Shown here piece after piece: positions 1 through 8,808 of a stretch of 49,289 bases of DNA; positions within the stretch are counted from its first letter, which is position 1, and each line of letters starts with the position of its first letter. This DNA comes from an uncultured Saprospiraceae bacterium (GTDB taxonomy: Bacteria > Bacteroidota > Bacteroidia > Chitinophagales > Saprospiraceae). Where the stretch lies: the NCBI GenBank assembly GCA_937941765.1, contig CALDGQ010000097.1:1-49289 (forward strand), written 5' to 3'. The notes under the pieces were generated by a model. It saw only the letters and a program-made list of their open reading frames with translations. It ran no database searches and was not told where the DNA came from. Both the position numbers and the translations under genes were made by a program.

Positions 1-46
1 GAAATCTTATATATTTGTGGACGATTAAACTACTTTAAATTATTAA

Positions 47-130
47 GCCCAGGTGGTGAAATTGGTAGACATGCCAGCTTGAGGGGCTGGTGCTCGCAAG
101 GGCGTGCAGGTTCGAATCCTGTTCTGGGCA
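47..130 (+). tRNA. tRNA-Leu (anticodon GAG)
   Basis: The acceptor stem GCCCAGG (47-53) pairs with TCTGGGC (123-129), with one G-U pair, and A130 is the discriminator base. The anticodon stem CCAGC/GCTGG (74-78/86-90) encloses the loop TTGAGGG, with anticodon GAG at 81-83, which reads CUU/CUC leucine codons. A long variable arm (about 91-106) and the T-arm motif GGTTCGAATCC are present, as expected for a class II leucine tRNA. The 3' CCA is not encoded. A terminator-like hairpin follows directly. Confidence 0.95.
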
Positions 131-131
131 C

Positions 132-171
132 AAAAAAAGCCACATACTATATTATATAGTGTGTGGCTTTT
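132..171. terminator. Bidirectional rho-independent terminator
   Basis: A tract of seven A's (132-138) precedes a 13-bp stem (139-151 with 155-167 approximately, one G-U pair) with a very short AT loop, followed by four T's (168-171). Read in either direction it has a U-tract, so it can end both the tRNA transcript and the convergent minus-strand operon whose last gene stops at 207. Confidence 0.85.
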
Positions 172-206
172 CTCATTACAGCAATGGCAAATTATATCTA
201 AAGATT

Positions 207-947
207 TTATTGAATTCCTTTAATGAGATTAAAAAAGGTGGATCGGTAGCTTTGTCCAATTGGCAATCTTTGCTCATTTAATAAAACAGTATTTCCATCC
301 ACTTCGGTAATTACATCAAGATTTATAATATAAGATTTGTGGATTCGAACAAATTGGAATTCTGGAAGAATCGTTTCCAGTGTTTTCATGTTTTGTAAGC
401 TAACGATGTTTTTGTCTTTACATACGAATTTGACATAATTCTTTAAGCCTTCCACATAATATATCTCTTGAAATCGCACTCGGTGAAATTTATTTTTTGC
501 ATCTCCCTTTATAAAAATATGCCCAGGTGCGTTTTTGTTAGAAGATTCTTCAGATCGTGTAATTCCAGCTTTGGAATTAATTTGAGTTCGAACTTTTTGA
601 ATTGCTTTAAGAAAACGTTCAAACGAATAAGGTTTTAATAAATAATCTGCCACTTGAAATTGATACCCATCTAATGCATATTCTGAGTATGCTGTTGTTA
701 AAATTATTGGACAAGTTTTATTGGCAATTTCCAACATCTGTAAACCAGTTAAATCTTCCATTTGAATGTCTAGAAAAGCTAGATCAGCTTTTCCTGCTTG
801 CAAAAAGGACAATGCTTTCCAAGGTGAAGTAGTCGCTAAAGTCAGTTCCAAGAAAGGAACTTTCTCGACATACATTTGTAATAGTTTCAATGCATGAGGT
901 TCGTCATCTACTGCTAAACATTCAATGATTTTTGTGGAGTCAGTCAT
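207..947 (-). CDS. LytTR-family response regulator
   Basis: Cytoplasmic DNA-binding response regulator of 246 residues, the usual length for the LytR/AlgR family. The N-terminal receiver domain (about 8-122) has the acidic pair D14-D15, the phospho-acceptor D60 in the strand LAFLD, T84/T85 and the conserved K105. A short linker leads to a LytTR DNA-binding domain (about 143-246) with the typical RIHKSYIIN segment at 201-209. It is the downstream gene of a two-gene operon: its ATG overlaps the TGA of the kinase gene by four bases (ATGA), indicating translational coupling. Phosphorylation by that kinase is inferred from the pairing. The regulated genes cannot be read from the sequence; LytTR regulators often control nearby or surface-related genes. 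Confidence 0.93.
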   Translation of the reverse strand: MTDSTKIIECLAVDDEPHALKLLQMYVEKVPFLELTLATTSPWKALSFLQAGKADLAFLDIQMEDLTGLQMLEIANKTCPIILTTAYSEYALDGYQFQVADYLLKPYSFERFLKAIQKVRTQINSKAGITRSEESSNKNAPGHIFIKGDAKNKFHRVRFQEIYYVEGLKNYVKFVCKDKNIVSLQNMKTLETILPEFQFVRIHKSYIINLDVITEVDGNTVLLNEQRLPIGQSYRSTFFNLIKGIQ

Positions 948-1957
948 AATTCTAGAGCTAAGCTAACTTTATAATTGGTTGGATTATTTTCAATAACAAA
1001 AGTGTGTTTATCAGGATACAAAACGTTCAATCTTTTTCTGACATTTTCAATACCGACTCCACTAGTTAAATCTTTGACTTGACGTTTAACTTTATTACTT
1101 GATTCAAAAGTTAAGTAACCAGTTTTTGTTTCGAGTACAAAATTTATCGAATTATTAGGATCTGAAAATTGGCCGTGTTTAAATGCATTTTCGACAAAAG
1201 GAATTAATAACAATGGTTCAATTTGTTGCTCAGTACCAGAACCTTTGATTTCGAAATTTACGAAGCAATTATTTTCAAATCTTTTCTTAAAAATAGCAAT
1301 ATAATCTTTTAATAAATTGATTTCTTCAATAATGGTTCGCTTACCACTTGCTGAGCTATCAACAGCGTATCTCAATATTCCAGATATTTTTTGAATGGTT
1401 TCGGCCAATTCAGGATCTTTGGAAAAAGCTTCGGTGTGAATTAGGTTTAATGTATTGAATAAAAAGTGCGGATTGATCTGACCTCTTAAAAAAGCCAACT
1501 CTGCTGCGGTTTTTTCTTGTTGTAAAATCAATTGTTGTTTTTGATTTTCCTGATTCACTTCGAATAAAAATACAAAAGCACTTCCCAATATTACAGGAAT
1601 TGGTCGGAACCAGTTGTCTCTCAAGTAATACAATAAGGTCACTCTGTTTGGATTGTAATTGGTGAAACCAAAGACATGCCAGTTAAATACTTCTTGCAAA
1701 AAATATCGGGAACCTATGAACAAGAGAATTCCTAATAACAAAAAAGATACAAACTTCCACCATCTCTTTTTCAATACTAATGGCCAAACTAATAAGTAGA
1801 AAAAGTAAAAAGTTAATATCAATGCAACGATGTAAGTAACATCAATTATAAATCTATAATTTTCAAAATCTTCATATACATAATCATTCCACTCTGTGTA
1901 AACGACGAAAGTTAACCAACCTATGATGTGCAGTGGAATCTTCGTTTTTAAATTCAT
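944..1957 (-). CDS. LytS-type sensor histidine kinase (His_kinase family)
   Basis: Inner-membrane sensor kinase of 337 residues. The first 135 residues contain about four hydrophobic membrane segments (near 8-22, 38-60, 70-86 and 118-133) without a large extracellular domain, so the sensed signal is probably membrane-borne or small. A short coiled-coil-like stretch (about 134-158) leads to the His_kinase box INPHFLFNTLN with the phospho-acceptor H164. An HATPase domain follows, with N-box PFVENAFKHG (253-262) and G-box SGVGIENVRKRL (299-310). This architecture is the standard Bacteroidota partner of LytTR regulators, and the regulator gene follows with a 4-base overlap. The gene is divergent from 2206-3120, with 248 bases between them in which I find no convincing promoter for this strand. 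Confidence 0.93.
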   Translation of the reverse strand: MNLKTKIPLHIIGWLTFVVYTEWNDYVYEDFENYRFIIDVTYIVALILTFYFFYLLVWPLVLKKRWWKFVSFLLLGILLFIGSRYFLQEVFNWHVFGFTNYNPNRVTLLYYLRDNWFRPIPVILGSAFVFLFEVNQENQKQQLILQQEKTAAELAFLRGQINPHFLFNTLNLIHTEAFSKDPELAETIQKISGILRYAVDSSASGKRTIIEEINLLKDYIAIFKKRFENNCFVNFEIKGSGTEQQIEPLLLIPFVENAFKHGQFSDPNNSINFVLETKTGYLTFESSNKVKRQVKDLTSGVGIENVRKRLNVLYPDKHTFVIENNPTNYKVSLALEL

Positions 1958-2205
1958 GTGGTAAAAAATTCAATTTTAGAATAGACTTGCATAAGGTAAT
2001 TGATTTAAGCTTAAACTGCTTATTTATTACACGAAACTAGACTTATTCGGATATCAAAACTTCTAATTGTAGTATGAACTTGTTATTTAGCAAATGCTAA
2101 TTCTTGTCCTTAATATAATACGATTTGTACTTTTATTTTTCAACAGTGAAAAGCTTCCCTCAATTTAGTATTGATAATAGAATTCAATCATTAAAATCTT
2201 ACACC

Positions 2206-3120
2206 ATGAGTAATAAAATAAAGCATACTTGCATTTTAATTTTAGTTTTCTGTCTCACTTTTATGTGTTTGGCAATGAACAATAGTCGGATGGATGCTAC
2301 TAGCATTCCTGCAATTCAAGATGAATTTGAAATTCCTATAGCTGATGAAATTTTGCTTAAAGATATTTCCCAAACCGAAGTAATGTTGTTGGGTACTTGG
2401 CACTTTGCATATTATAATCAAGATAGTCATAAAACGGCACAGGAGGACATGATCGATTTTACAACTCCTAAAAGACAAAAAGAAATTCGAGAAGTAGTTG
2501 ATCTATTGAAAAAATTTAATCCAACAATAGTTTGCCTGGAAAGTCAAAGCCAAGCAAGAGAAGATTCTCTTTTTGGAGCTTTTTTAAATGGTACGCATCG
2601 ATTGGCGATTGATGAAGGAGAACTACTAGGATATCAAGTAGCGAAAGAAGTTGGATTAAACAAAGTGTTTGCGACAGATACCTATAGTTGGCTAAGAGAG
2701 CACTATGAATCCATGGAACATAAAGATCTTTGGGATGATAAGTATTACATCGATACATTGGAACGTGACTTTTGGTCAGAGAGATATTATAAATGGTATG
2801 ATTTGGTAGATAAATTTCCCCAAAAATATACGATTAACGAATGTCTGCAAATTGAAAACCACCCAATAAATTTGAAACGAAGTTTAGGACATTATTTAAT
2901 CCAAATGAATACAATTAATGATCATGGTCCAGATGCATTCGCCCTTAAATGGTATGACAGAAATGTTCGAATTTTTAATAACATTTTAAAGACGAGACCA
3001 AAATCAAACGATAGAATATTGGTGATTTACGGAACGGGTCATGTTCCTATATTAGAACAATTATTTGATGTATCACCTCAATTTAAATTGGTTCGACCTT
3101 ATCAATATGATAGCAAATAA
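2206..3120 (+). CDS. Secreted DUF5694-like protein of unknown function
   Basis: About 304 residues from the ATG at 2206. An in-frame upstream TTG at 2125 would add 27 residues, but I reject it because the residues after the ATG form a clean signal peptide (positive MSNKIKH followed by the hydrophobic core CILILVFCLTFMCLA). The mature protein begins the domain with TEVMLLGTWHFAYYN, followed by FNPTIVCLESQ and, near the C-terminus, ILVIYGTGHVPIL. This GTxH...E...GTGH pattern is typical of DUF5694, a family distantly like the TraB/ChaN-type fold. The two histidines and the glutamate could bind metal, but no reaction is established. It is a single gene, divergent from the kinase operon, ending two bases before a bidirectional terminator. 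A TA-N3-TTTG sequence at 2119-2127 could be a weak -7 promoter element, one base off the consensus spacing. Confidence 0.75.
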   Translation: MSNKIKHTCILILVFCLTFMCLAMNNSRMDATSIPAIQDEFEIPIADEILLKDISQTEVMLLGTWHFAYYNQDSHKTAQEDMIDFTTPKRQKEIREVVDLLKKFNPTIVCLESQSQAREDSLFGAFLNGTHRLAIDEGELLGYQVAKEVGLNKVFATDTYSWLREHYESMEHKDLWDDKYYIDTLERDFWSERYYKWYDLVDKFPQKYTINECLQIENHPINLKRSLGHYLIQMNTINDHGPDAFALKWYDRNVRIFNNILKTRPKSNDRILVIYGTGHVPILEQLFDVSPQFKLVRPYQYDSK

Positions 3121-3121
3121 T

Positions 3122-3159
3122 AAAAAAAGCCACAGACGATACACTAGTCTGTGGCTTTT
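3122..3159. terminator. Bidirectional rho-independent terminator
   Basis: A7 (3122-3128), perfect 9-bp stem GCCACAGAC/GTCTGTGGC (3129-3137/3147-3155) with a 9-base loop, then T4. It sits between the convergent ends of the DUF5694-like gene (3120) and the SprB-repeat gene (3179) and can serve both. Its arms are nearly the same as those of the terminator at 132-171. Confidence 0.88.
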
Positions 3160-3178
3160 CTGATAGCTCGTATTTTTT

Positions 3179-6100
3179 TTATTCAACTACCAATTTTTCT
3201 GTTAAACTACCATTTTCAGTTTGAAGTGTAACAAGATAAATACCACTTGGGAAATTCTGAGTATCAAATTCCTTCTTAATATTTGTATTATTAAAATTGT
3301 AGGTATCCAATACTTGTCCTAATAAGTTGGTAACAATAATATCTCCTTTAATCTTTGTATTAAAACTTGCATTGACACTAAACCCAACTTGTGCTGGATT
3401 CGGAAACAATGTAAAATTTGTAACGAAATCGATATCAGTAATACCAACTGGACCCGTCAAAATGTAGGTTGCTTCCGATACACAATCATTTGCATCTGTT
3501 AAGGTGACAGTATAATTCCCAACGGAAAGATTGCTAGGATTGAAAGAAGCATCACCATTACTCCAGCTAACGGTGTAAGGTGTCACGCCTCCATTTGGAA
3601 ACAATTGAATTTCACCATCTGAAGCAATCGAAGACGTAGGTTGTGTCAAATTACCATTTAATGAAATCATCTGAGGTTCCATTATTTCGAATGATGTAGA
3701 TTCTGAACAATTATTGCTATCTGTAATTTGTATGTTGTATATACCTCCGTTTAAATTATTTAAGTTTTCATTCATGCTACCATTGCTCCAATTGTATTGA
3801 AATCCAACATTGCTTCCACCAGAAACGGTCAAGTCAATCGCACCATTTGCATCTCCATGACATTCCAAGTTGTTTACATCACCTTCGATAGAAATGGCTA
3901 ACGGTTCCAAGATAGTATGTGATTCAGTTACCTCACATCCGTTCCCGAAACTCACTGTAACGATATAGTTTCCAGCTGATAAATTTTGAAGATCTTCAGA
4001 GGTCGGACCATTACTCCAGTTATAAGTGTATTCATTGTTGGTAGGTGTGACGGAAAGATTAATGGATCCATCAATAAGGCCAAAACAAGAAGCATCAAAT
4101 ATTGTTGAACTTACTTGTGGGGCCGGATTTGTCATTATTTGAAAACTTTCAGTTGATGAGCAGTTATTGCTATCAGTAACTGTAACAAAGTAATTTCCGG
4201 CAGAAATATCTGTTAAACTCGCAGCGGTTGATTGGTCGCTCCATAAATAAGTATAGTCGCCGCTGCCACCAGCAATACTCAATTCTATCATTGCATCACT
4301 ACTATTTATACAACTTTCTGCAAAACTAAAATGCTGAATATTGATAGGTTCTGGCTCTGAAATAACAAAAGAAGCACTTCCTTCACAATTTGATACATCT
4401 ACCACCACAACATTATAATTGCCAGGTGCTAAATTCGCAAGATCTTCAGAAGTAAGACCGTTATTCCATTGGTAGGTATAATTTCCGTTACCTCCAGTCA
4501 CATTGATATCGATGCTTCCATCAGTGTCGCCATTACAGGACACGCCGGTGGTGATATCATTAATAACCAGTTCATTAGTCATTTCAATTGTTACTTGTTC
4601 AGAGGTAGTGCAATCATTGGCATCAGTGATAACAACTGAGTAGGTACCAGCAGTTAGATTACTGACATCTTCGGTAGTTGGTCCATTACTCCAAGCAAAA
4701 GAATATGGAGTGGTTCCACCTGTAACCGTCAAATCAATGGCACCATTTGCACTAGAAAAGCATGGAATTTGACTTGCATTAATATTGCTTGTTAATTCAT
4801 CTGGTGCGTCAATAACAAAAGATTCTATTTTTGAACAACTGACATTGTCAGAAATTGTAACACTATAGTTGCCAGCCGCTAAATTATTAATACTACTTCC
4901 TGATTGGCCAGTACTCCACATATAATTATAGGGAGGAACACCACCATTTACGTTTAGGCTAATGGATCCGTTAGTATCATCATAGCAATTCAAATCATTT
5001 GACTGTACACTATTTTGAAGTGCTGCTGGTTCTATTATTGTAAAACTTTGGATCTCTTGACAAAAGTTCGCGTCTTCAATAGTAACGGAATAACTCCCTG
5101 GAGCTAAATTTGAAATATCTTCTGTGCTTGCACCATTATCCCAAGAATAATTAAAAGGTCCGGTGCCACCAGAAATTTGAAGGTCAATTAGTCCATCATT
5201 GTCGCCATTACAATCAATTTGATTAGTAGTAGAGTTGACAATAAAAGAAGTGGGATTGCTTAAAATGAATTCTAATTCATCGCTACAATTATTTGAATCT
5301 GTAAAGGTGACTGAATAATTTCCAGCCGATATATTACTTAAATCTTCTGTGGTCATTCCATTATCCCAAATATAAGTAAAAGGCATGTTAGGGCTAGTTG
5401 GTGTCAATTCAATAGAGCCAATTGCTGCATTATCGCAAGGAGGGTTATTTATAAAACTTGAAATAGTTGGCAATGGATTTACTGTAATACTGATAGCATC
5501 ATTTGCAGTTTGTCCGAAACTATTAGTAACAGTAACAGAAAAATTAGCAGAAGCTGTAATGTTTAACAATCTACTTGCATTAGTATTCCCATCATTCCAA
5601 AGGAAAGTACAGCCAGTACAATTAGAGGTTGTAGCTGAAATGTTGATAGATTCTCCCAGACACACACTTTGGTTTGTCCCTAAATCTACGGTAGGAGGTA
5701 AACCTGCTCCTTCTAATTTCATGACCCATCCATCATCAATTCCTCCCAGAGTAGTAACATCGTTATCTGATGACCAGGTACGACCTGCAAATACCAAACC
5801 TCCATCTTGGGTTTCAGTAACAGCAGTTGAGAAATCATTTTGTGATCCTCCATAATTCTTAGACCAATTCATATTTCCTGAATCATTTAAGGATAGCACC
5901 CAGAAATCTTTAAATCCATAATTGCTACTTACATTGCCATCCGTACTATTACAATAGCCAGATATGATGTATTCACCGGTCGAAGCTTCAATGGCACCAT
6001 ATGCTTGTTCATATTTTGATCCACCATACATATTTGACCAAACCAATGAACCTGCACTGTTAACTTTAGTCACTGCGAAATCAACATGGTAAACAGAATT

Positions 6101-6991
6101 GTCAGTTCCTGATTGTGTCAAATAAGTAGAAGCTCCAGCTAATAAATAACCTCCATCACTTGTTAAATCCATTGAATTAGCATGCTCTTCTCCTGCTCCT
6201 CCAAAGGTTTTGCTCCATTGGATGTTTCCATTGGCTAGTAATTTTACTAACCACATGTCACTAAATCCACCATTATTTGCAATGTCAATATCATTAGACC
6301 AAGTGCTACCGGCAAAAACATATCCTCCGTCACTTGTTTGTTTTATAGAAGAAGCAAGGTCATTTTGCGAGCCACCAAATGTTCTGCTCCATACTAGATT
6401 TCCTTGTCCGTTTAATTTTAATATAATGGCATCTTTTTTACCTGCATTCTCTGAGATTATATTGTTAGTAGGAGAGGTAGTCACTCCCGATACAATGAAA
6501 CCACCATCGGTCGTATTGCTAATCGAAGTTGCGTCATCAAATCCACATCCTCCATAAACTTGGCTCCATTGAAGTGTTCCGGTGCTATTAACTTTCATAA
6601 TCCAAACATCACAATCGCCATTATTTATTGCTGGAATTCCATCGGAAGAATTGGAAGTGCCGGCCATTACAAAACCACCATCGGCAGTTTGCACAACACT
6701 ATTTCCAACATCACTTTGGGAACCTCCAAAAGTTTTACTCCATTCGACAATTCCGTTTTCATCTAATTTACTTAAAAGTAAATCCGCTTGATTGTTGGTA
6801 TATTCATATCCTGTCAGAATAACGCCGCCATCTGTAGTGCTCATTATTGCATTGAATCCTTGGTTGCAAGTATCTCCAACAGATTGTACCCATTCAATTG
6901 GAGCTTGTCCAAAAACAGATAAATTAAGACCCAAAAAAAGTGATAAGATCAAAAATCTAAAATTGATTTTTGGCTTCAAAAAAATGCTCAT
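3179..6991 (-). CDS. SprB-repeat surface protein with T9SS type A sorting domain
   Basis: 1270 residues. An N-terminal signal peptide (residues 1 to about 28, core FLILSLFLGLNLSVFG) directs Sec export. Residues about 33-429 hold seven repeats built around [TS]DGG-[FYVL]-x2-[AS]G, predicted to form a beta-propeller-like domain. Residues about 430-503 look Ig-like (one Cys pair). Residues about 504-1179 hold nine SprB-type repeats of about 75 residues with a GGxxPYxYxWSNG...NLxAGNYxVTxTDxNxC pattern. The last about 80 residues (start FTLFPNPAQ near 1192, ending EKLVVE) are a type A T9SS sorting domain, so the protein should be exported across the outer membrane and anchored or released. A role in adhesion or gliding is inferred from family members. 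The start is chosen because it gives the signal peptide and lies just after AGGAA. Transcription converges on the 3122-3159 terminator. Confidence 0.9.
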   Translation of the reverse strand: MSIFLKPKINFRFLILSLFLGLNLSVFGQAPIEWVQSVGDTCNQGFNAIMSTTDGGVILTGYEYTNNQADLLLSKLDENGIVEWSKTFGGSQSDVGNSVVQTADGGFVMAGTSNSSDGIPAINNGDCDVWIMKVNSTGTLQWSQVYGGCGFDDATSISNTTDGGFIVSGVTTSPTNNIISENAGKKDAIILKLNGQGNLVWSRTFGGSQNDLASSIKQTSDGGYVFAGSTWSNDIDIANNGGFSDMWLVKLLANGNIQWSKTFGGAGEEHANSMDLTSDGGYLLAGASTYLTQSGTDNSVYHVDFAVTKVNSAGSLVWSNMYGGSKYEQAYGAIEASTGEYIISGYCNSTDGNVSSNYGFKDFWVLSLNDSGNMNWSKNYGGSQNDFSTAVTETQDGGLVFAGRTWSSDNDVTTLGGIDDGWVMKLEGAGLPPTVDLGTNQSVCLGESINISATTSNCTGCTFLWNDGNTNASRLLNITASANFSVTVTNSFGQTANDAISITVNPLPTISSFINNPPCDNAAIGSIELTPTSPNMPFTYIWDNGMTTEDLSNISAGNYSVTFTDSNNCSDELEFILSNPTSFIVNSTTNQIDCNGDNDGLIDLQISGGTGPFNYSWDNGASTEDISNLAPGSYSVTIEDANFCQEIQSFTIIEPAALQNSVQSNDLNCYDDTNGSISLNVNGGVPPYNYMWSTGQSGSSINNLAAGNYSVTISDNVSCSKIESFVIDAPDELTSNINASQIPCFSSANGAIDLTVTGGTTPYSFAWSNGPTTEDVSNLTAGTYSVVITDANDCTTSEQVTIEMTNELVINDITTGVSCNGDTDGSIDINVTGGNGNYTYQWNNGLTSEDLANLAPGNYNVVVVDVSNCEGSASFVISEPEPINIQHFSFAESCINSSDAMIELSIAGGSGDYTYLWSDQSTAASLTDISAGNYFVTVTDSNNCSSTESFQIMTNPAPQVSSTIFDASCFGLIDGSINLSVTPTNNEYTYNWSNGPTSEDLQNLSAGNYIVTVSFGNGCEVTESHTILEPLAISIEGDVNNLECHGDANGAIDLTVSGGSNVGFQYNWSNGSMNENLNNLNGGIYNIQITDSNNCSESTSFEIMEPQMISLNGNLTQPTSSIASDGEIQLFPNGGVTPYTVSWSNGDASFNPSNLSVGNYTVTLTDANDCVSEATYILTGPVGITDIDFVTNFTLFPNPAQVGFSVNASFNTKIKGDIIVTNLLGQVLDTYNFNNTNIKKEFDTQNFPSGIYLVTLQTENGSLTEKLVVE
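3455..5480 (-). repeat. Nine tandem SprB-type repeats (in coding sequence)
   Basis: Nine in-frame units of about 75 codons within the 3179-6991 gene. Each carries one Cys near its start, a W[SDN][ND]G core, an [AG]G[NTS]Y-x-V turn and a terminal Cys. The units are diverged at the DNA level, unlike those in the 10,438-residue protein, suggesting an older array. Confidence 0.85.
5707..6895 (-). repeat. Seven-copy DGG propeller-like repeat region (in coding sequence)
   Basis: Seven in-frame repeats of about 50-58 codons with the motifs TDGGVILTG, ADGGFVMAG, TDGGFIVSG, SDGGYVFAG, SDGGYLLAG, STGEYIISG and QDGGLVFAG. Most also carry W[SV]K-x-[FY]GG-S/A blocks. Seven copies is the usual blade number of a beta-propeller, but the fold is inferred. 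Confidence 0.75.
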
Positions 6992-7083
6992 TTCCTAAAG
7001 GATTTTTGCCTAAAATTTAATAATTGTATCGGTGAATGGAGGAGAAGTACAAAGACTTACAATAAACGATGGGAAATACGTGC

Positions 7084-7091
7084 CAAAACTA
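7084..7091 (-). promoter_or_regulatory. Possible -7 promoter element for the SprB-repeat gene
   Basis: On the minus strand this reads TAGTTTTG, matching the Bacteroidota -7 consensus TAnnTTTG. It would place transcription start near 7077, giving a leader of about 85 bases before the ATG at 6991. No clear -33 TTTG is seen at the usual spacing, so this is weak. Confidence 0.3.
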
Positions 7092-7174
7092 CTCACTTTT
7101 TCCTATTATTTCGACTATTAACTCAACTTAGTTTTAACATAGGTCGTTTCAGGTATAAAACTTGCATTTATTTG

Positions 7175-7182
7175 TATTTTTG
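7175..7182 (+). promoter_or_regulatory. Possible -7 promoter element for the CE7 esterase gene
   Basis: TATTTTTG matches the Bacteroidota -7 consensus TAnnTTTG exactly and lies 54 bases before the esterase ATG at 7237, a sensible leader length. A convincing -33 TTTG is not visible, so confidence stays modest. Confidence 0.35.
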
Positions 7183-7236
7183 AGCGGAACATTTACCCAC
7201 CACCGATTTTCATTAACTTTAGGAAGCAAATAAATT

Positions 7237-8808
7237 ATGAGTTTCAATAGGAACGGCATCTATATATTATTTTCATTTTTATTCTTTTTTACTGCAAATT
7301 TGTCTGCACAAATTACGGTTGTACCAGACAGAGCAAATGCTACCTACACAGCAGGTGAGCAAATGCATTTTGTATGCAATACACACATTACGGGAACATA
7401 TAGTTATACGATTTATTTAAGCGTACATACTAAGCCCATTGCAGAAGGGAATATTTATTTGGAAGCTGGAATTGAAAAAAAGATTCCATTCAAAATGGAA
7501 GAGCCTGGACATGTTTATTGTAAAATTGAAATATGGGGTAACAATGCTATTGCAGGAGTTGTTTTTTCTCCATGGGAAATTAAGGGTAGTGTAGACACGC
7601 CTAGTGATTTTAATTCTTTTTGGGCATCCCAAAGAGCATTGTTAGATAATATCCCTATAAATGCGGTAGTTACTCCATATGATACAACGGAGTATACCAC
7701 ATCCTATAAAATGCGATTGGATAATATTGAAGGGAAAAAAGTTTGGGGTTACATTTCGGTTCCAAATGGTCCTGGTCCTTTTGCTGGAATTATTACGATG
7801 CCACCATTTGGAATTATTGGAGATATCGTAGTGCCAGAAACAACAGTTGCAGAAAGAGGTGGTGCTATTTCCATAACATTATCTATACATGATGATGATC
7901 CAGAGGTCGATTCACCTGATGGATACATGCCGGATAATTATGCTGTAAGAGAAGAGAATTATTATCGATATGGATTATTAGGTGCAGTTCGTGCTATTGA
8001 CTACTTATTTACTCGACCTGATTTTGATGGTGAAAGTGTAGGAATAACTGGTGTTAGTCAGGGTGGGGGATTAGCGATTGTAATGACAGGTGTTGATCCT
8101 AGAATCAAAGCAATGGCTTTTACAGTCGGTACTATGTGTGGTCATAGTGAATTCAATTATGAAAAGGCTAGTGGACTTCCTTATTATCTTAGAGATTCTA
8201 GAGGAACGATTGGAACCATCGCACATGAGAACGCAACAATCGAAGCAACCCAGTATTATGACGGTATTCATTGTTTGAAACAATTTCAGGGACCAGTATA
8301 TGGATCCATCAGTTATTTAGATACGATAAGTCCTCCAGGGACTGTCTTTGCAGCAATGAATAGCGTTGAGCAAGAGCGGATTATCCTTCATGCAAAGCAC
8401 TTGTCTCATTGGACAGCACCACAATATGAGACAGAACGATTGGCATTCTTTAAAAAACAGTTCCCTTCCATGATTACAAATGCAACATGGCCTTGGGCAG
8501 ATCCTAGTACAGGAAAATATATCAATGCTGGTGTAGACCAGATAGTTAGTATGTCTAATACAGTTTCATTATCAGGTGAGTTAGGGGACAATGCTGTTCC
8601 CAATACGTCACTTCCTGTAAAGTGGGCAAAAGCATCCGGACCAGGAAAAGTTTCATTTTCAAATTCAGAAAGTAGAAATACGGATATCACATTTTCTGCT
8701 CCAGGTACCTATAAGATTAAATTCTTTGCTATTGATGAAAGTATTTTGTTAACAGACCAAGTCTTTTATAGTTTACATGATTTTGTGACAATACAAGTAG
8801 GACCTTAA
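7237..8808 (+). CDS. Secreted acetyl xylan esterase-like hydrolase (CE7 family) with C-terminal PKD/Ig-like domain
   Basis: 523 residues. A signal peptide (1 to about 24, ending NLSA before Q25) indicates export. Residues about 25-115 form a beta-rich N-terminal domain. Residues about 116-410 are an alpha/beta-hydrolase of the AXE1/CE7 (acetyl xylan esterase / cephalosporin-C deacetylase) type: nucleophile elbow GVSQGG with S274, acid D362 in YLDTISPPGT, and the base H388 or H391 in HAKHLSHW. CE7 enzymes remove acetyl groups from xylo-oligosaccharides and related small esters. The natural substrate here is unknown. Residues about 427-521 resemble a PKD/Ig-like module (WAKASGPGKV, APGTYKIKF). 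There is no T9SS sorting domain, so it should remain periplasmic or be released by another route. The start is supported by the signal peptide. No clear terminator follows, so readthrough toward the giant gene is possible. Confidence 0.85.
   Translation: MSFNRNGIYILFSFLFFFTANLSAQITVVPDRANATYTAGEQMHFVCNTHITGTYSYTIYLSVHTKPIAEGNIYLEAGIEKKIPFKMEEPGHVYCKIEIWGNNAIAGVVFSPWEIKGSVDTPSDFNSFWASQRALLDNIPINAVVTPYDTTEYTTSYKMRLDNIEGKKVWGYISVPNGPGPFAGIITMPPFGIIGDIVVPETTVAERGGAISITLSIHDDDPEVDSPDGYMPDNYAVREENYYRYGLLGAVRAIDYLFTRPDFDGESVGITGVSQGGGLAIVMTGVDPRIKAMAFTVGTMCGHSEFNYEKASGLPYYLRDSRGTIGTIAHENATIEATQYYDGIHCLKQFQGPVYGSISYLDTISPPGTVFAAMNSVEQERIILHAKHLSHWTAPQYETERLAFFKKQFPSMITNATWPWADPSTGKYINAGVDQIVSMSNTVSLSGELGDNAVPNTSLPVKWAKASGPGKVSFSNSESRNTDITFSAPGTYKIKFFAIDESILLTDQVFYSLHDFVTIQVGP

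Noticed and set aside
90..281. 63-codon plus-strand ORF
   Set aside because: It starts inside the tRNA and passes through the terminator and the end of the response regulator gene.
2125..2205. Upstream TTG start for the DUF5694-like protein
   Set aside because: The extension has no export or domain features, while the ATG at 2206 gives a proper signal peptide.
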